Part shown: one piece after another, positions 5,700-6,251 of the stretch
Position numbering within the stretch: position 1 is the stretch's first letter
How the letters are laid out: the number at the start of each line of letters is the position of its first letter
Origin: an uncultured Propionibacteriaceae bacterium
Lineage (GTDB): Bacteria; Actinomycetota; Actinomycetes; Propionibacteriales; Propionibacteriaceae
Assembly (NCBI GenBank): GCA_937859105.1
Contig: CALMAD010000335.1
Span: 1 to 6,251 of the forward strand
DNA length: 6,251 bases
Direction: 5' to 3'
Notes under the pieces: generated by a model
What the model was told of the DNA's origin: nothing
The model's database searches: none
What the model saw: the letters and a program-made list of their open reading frames with translations, nothing else
Position numbers and translations under genes: made by a program

Positions 5700-6251
5700 A
5701 TGCCGTTCGGACTTGCGGACAAGACGTGCACCAGCCGTGAGGAACGCCCGGACGTGTCCGCCCATGCGGGGGGCCTGCCCCGCCTCCTCGCCCACCAGGT
5801 CACGCTCACACGAGCCACCGTCATTCACCTCCCCGCCGAGCCCACCCCCGACCAGATCGGCCTCGCGATCGCCGACACCCTCGCGGACGCCGACGTCCAC
5901 GATGTCCTGGTCTCCACCACGCTCCCGGCCGCCTGGCAGCGGGCGATCGATGGCGACGGCGTCCGGGTCTTGCGTGAACAGACGTGTTCGTCCACTGAGC
6001 ACATGGACGCCGCCGGCGCCCTCGTCGCGCCGGTCGCCCTGGCCGTCGCGGGGAGCGGACGCCTCTACCTCGACCGCACCGGCGGGAGGCGTCCGCTGCC
6101 GGTGTCGCCCCGGCTGCACATCTACGTCGTCGGGGAGGAGGCGCTGGTCCAGACGGACGCCGACGCCGCCCCGCGGCTCGCCGCCGCCGCCGCAGCCGGA
6201 CGCCCCCTCAGCCGCGTCCACGCCCCCGCGCCGGTCGTCCGGGTGCCCGCG
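5700..6251 (+). CDS. LUD-domain (LutC-like) protein, divergent; runs off right edge
   Basis: An open frame of 184 codons starts at ATG 5700, has AGGAG four bases upstream, and reaches the window end without a stop. The best fit is the LUD domain of LutC/YkgG, which acts with LutA and LutB in L-lactate oxidation. LVSTTLPAAW (residues 70-79) matches the 'VVP..LP..W' segment. VAPVALAVAGSGRLYLD (109-125) matches 'ITGA..AIAETGTIVLD', and GRRPLPVSPRLHIYVV (129-144) matches 'GRRAL.L.PD.HICVV'. RPLSRVHAPAPVVRVP (168-183) falls where LutC has the 'GPS.T.DIE' signature, but the key residues are missing, as is the Glu of AETG. The divergent FCD regulator and its operator support a lactate or 2-hydroxy-acid operon, with lutA/lutB-like genes expected downstream. 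Codon bias (mostly G or C at third positions) supports real coding. A non-catalytic or repurposed LUD protein is possible. Confidence 0.65.
   Translation, partial: MPFGLADKTCTSREERPDVSAHAGGLPRLLAHQVTLTRATVIHLPAEPTPDQIGLAIADTLADADVHDVLVSTTLPAAWQRAIDGDGVRVLREQTCSSTEHMDAAGALVAPVALAVAGSGRLYLDRTGGRRPLPVSPRLHIYVVGEEALVQTDADAAPRLAAAAAAGRPLSRVHAPAPVVRVPA

Noticed and set aside
6205..6251. Possible frameshift restoring the LUD signature (another frame reads APSAAST)
   Set aside because: The resemblance to GPSATSD covers only about five residues and does not continue into the expected DIE motif, while the main frame aligns well up to and through this point. Chance is the simpler reading.
1..6251. CRISPR arrays, insertion sequences, tRNA or rRNA genes, prophage or defence genes
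   Set aside because: No spaced repeats, transposase motifs, terminal inverted repeats, cloverleaf-like sequences or defence-family motifs were found on either strand by reading.

Overview
The window comes from a high-GC actinobacterium. Evidence: third codon positions are almost all G or C, GTG starts are frequent, two -10-like hexamers sit 6 to 7 bases before GTG codons as in leaderless actinobacterial mRNAs, and the protein families are typical of the phylum. The genus cannot be fixed from the sequence. There is no sign of a mobile element, CRISPR array, tRNA or rRNA; this reads as ordinary chromosomal metabolism.

The layout is three divergent gene pairs in a row. (1) Bases 1-1648: a LacI-family regulator, cut by the left edge, points left and is divergent from a PfkB sugar kinase of the 2-keto-3-deoxygluconate (KDG) kinase type. 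Their shared 228-base spacer holds two perfect LacI/GalR-type operators, one over each likely promoter. (2) Bases 1742-4804: a SulP anion transporter with a C-terminal STAS domain points left and is divergent, across about 75 bases, from an Eis-like GNAT acetyltransferase. (3) Bases 4813-6251: a GntR/FadR-type regulator with an FCD effector domain points left and is divergent from a gene cut by the right edge, whose product looks like a divergent LutC/LUD-domain protein of lactate utilisation. A TGGT-N3-ACCA operator lies inside the probable promoter of that last gene.

The kinase and SulP genes converge over a 93-base gap with a strong GC hairpin. The acetyltransferase and GntR genes converge with only 8 bases between them. 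Pairs 1 and 3 look like self-contained regulator/target units, for a sugar acid such as KDG and for lactate or another 2-hydroxy acid respectively. Pair 2 has no visible local regulator and no obvious functional link to its neighbours. Nothing here clearly amounts to a new system. The points most worth checking are the divergent LUD protein, the two-operator LacI region, and the possible leaderless starts of the middle pair.
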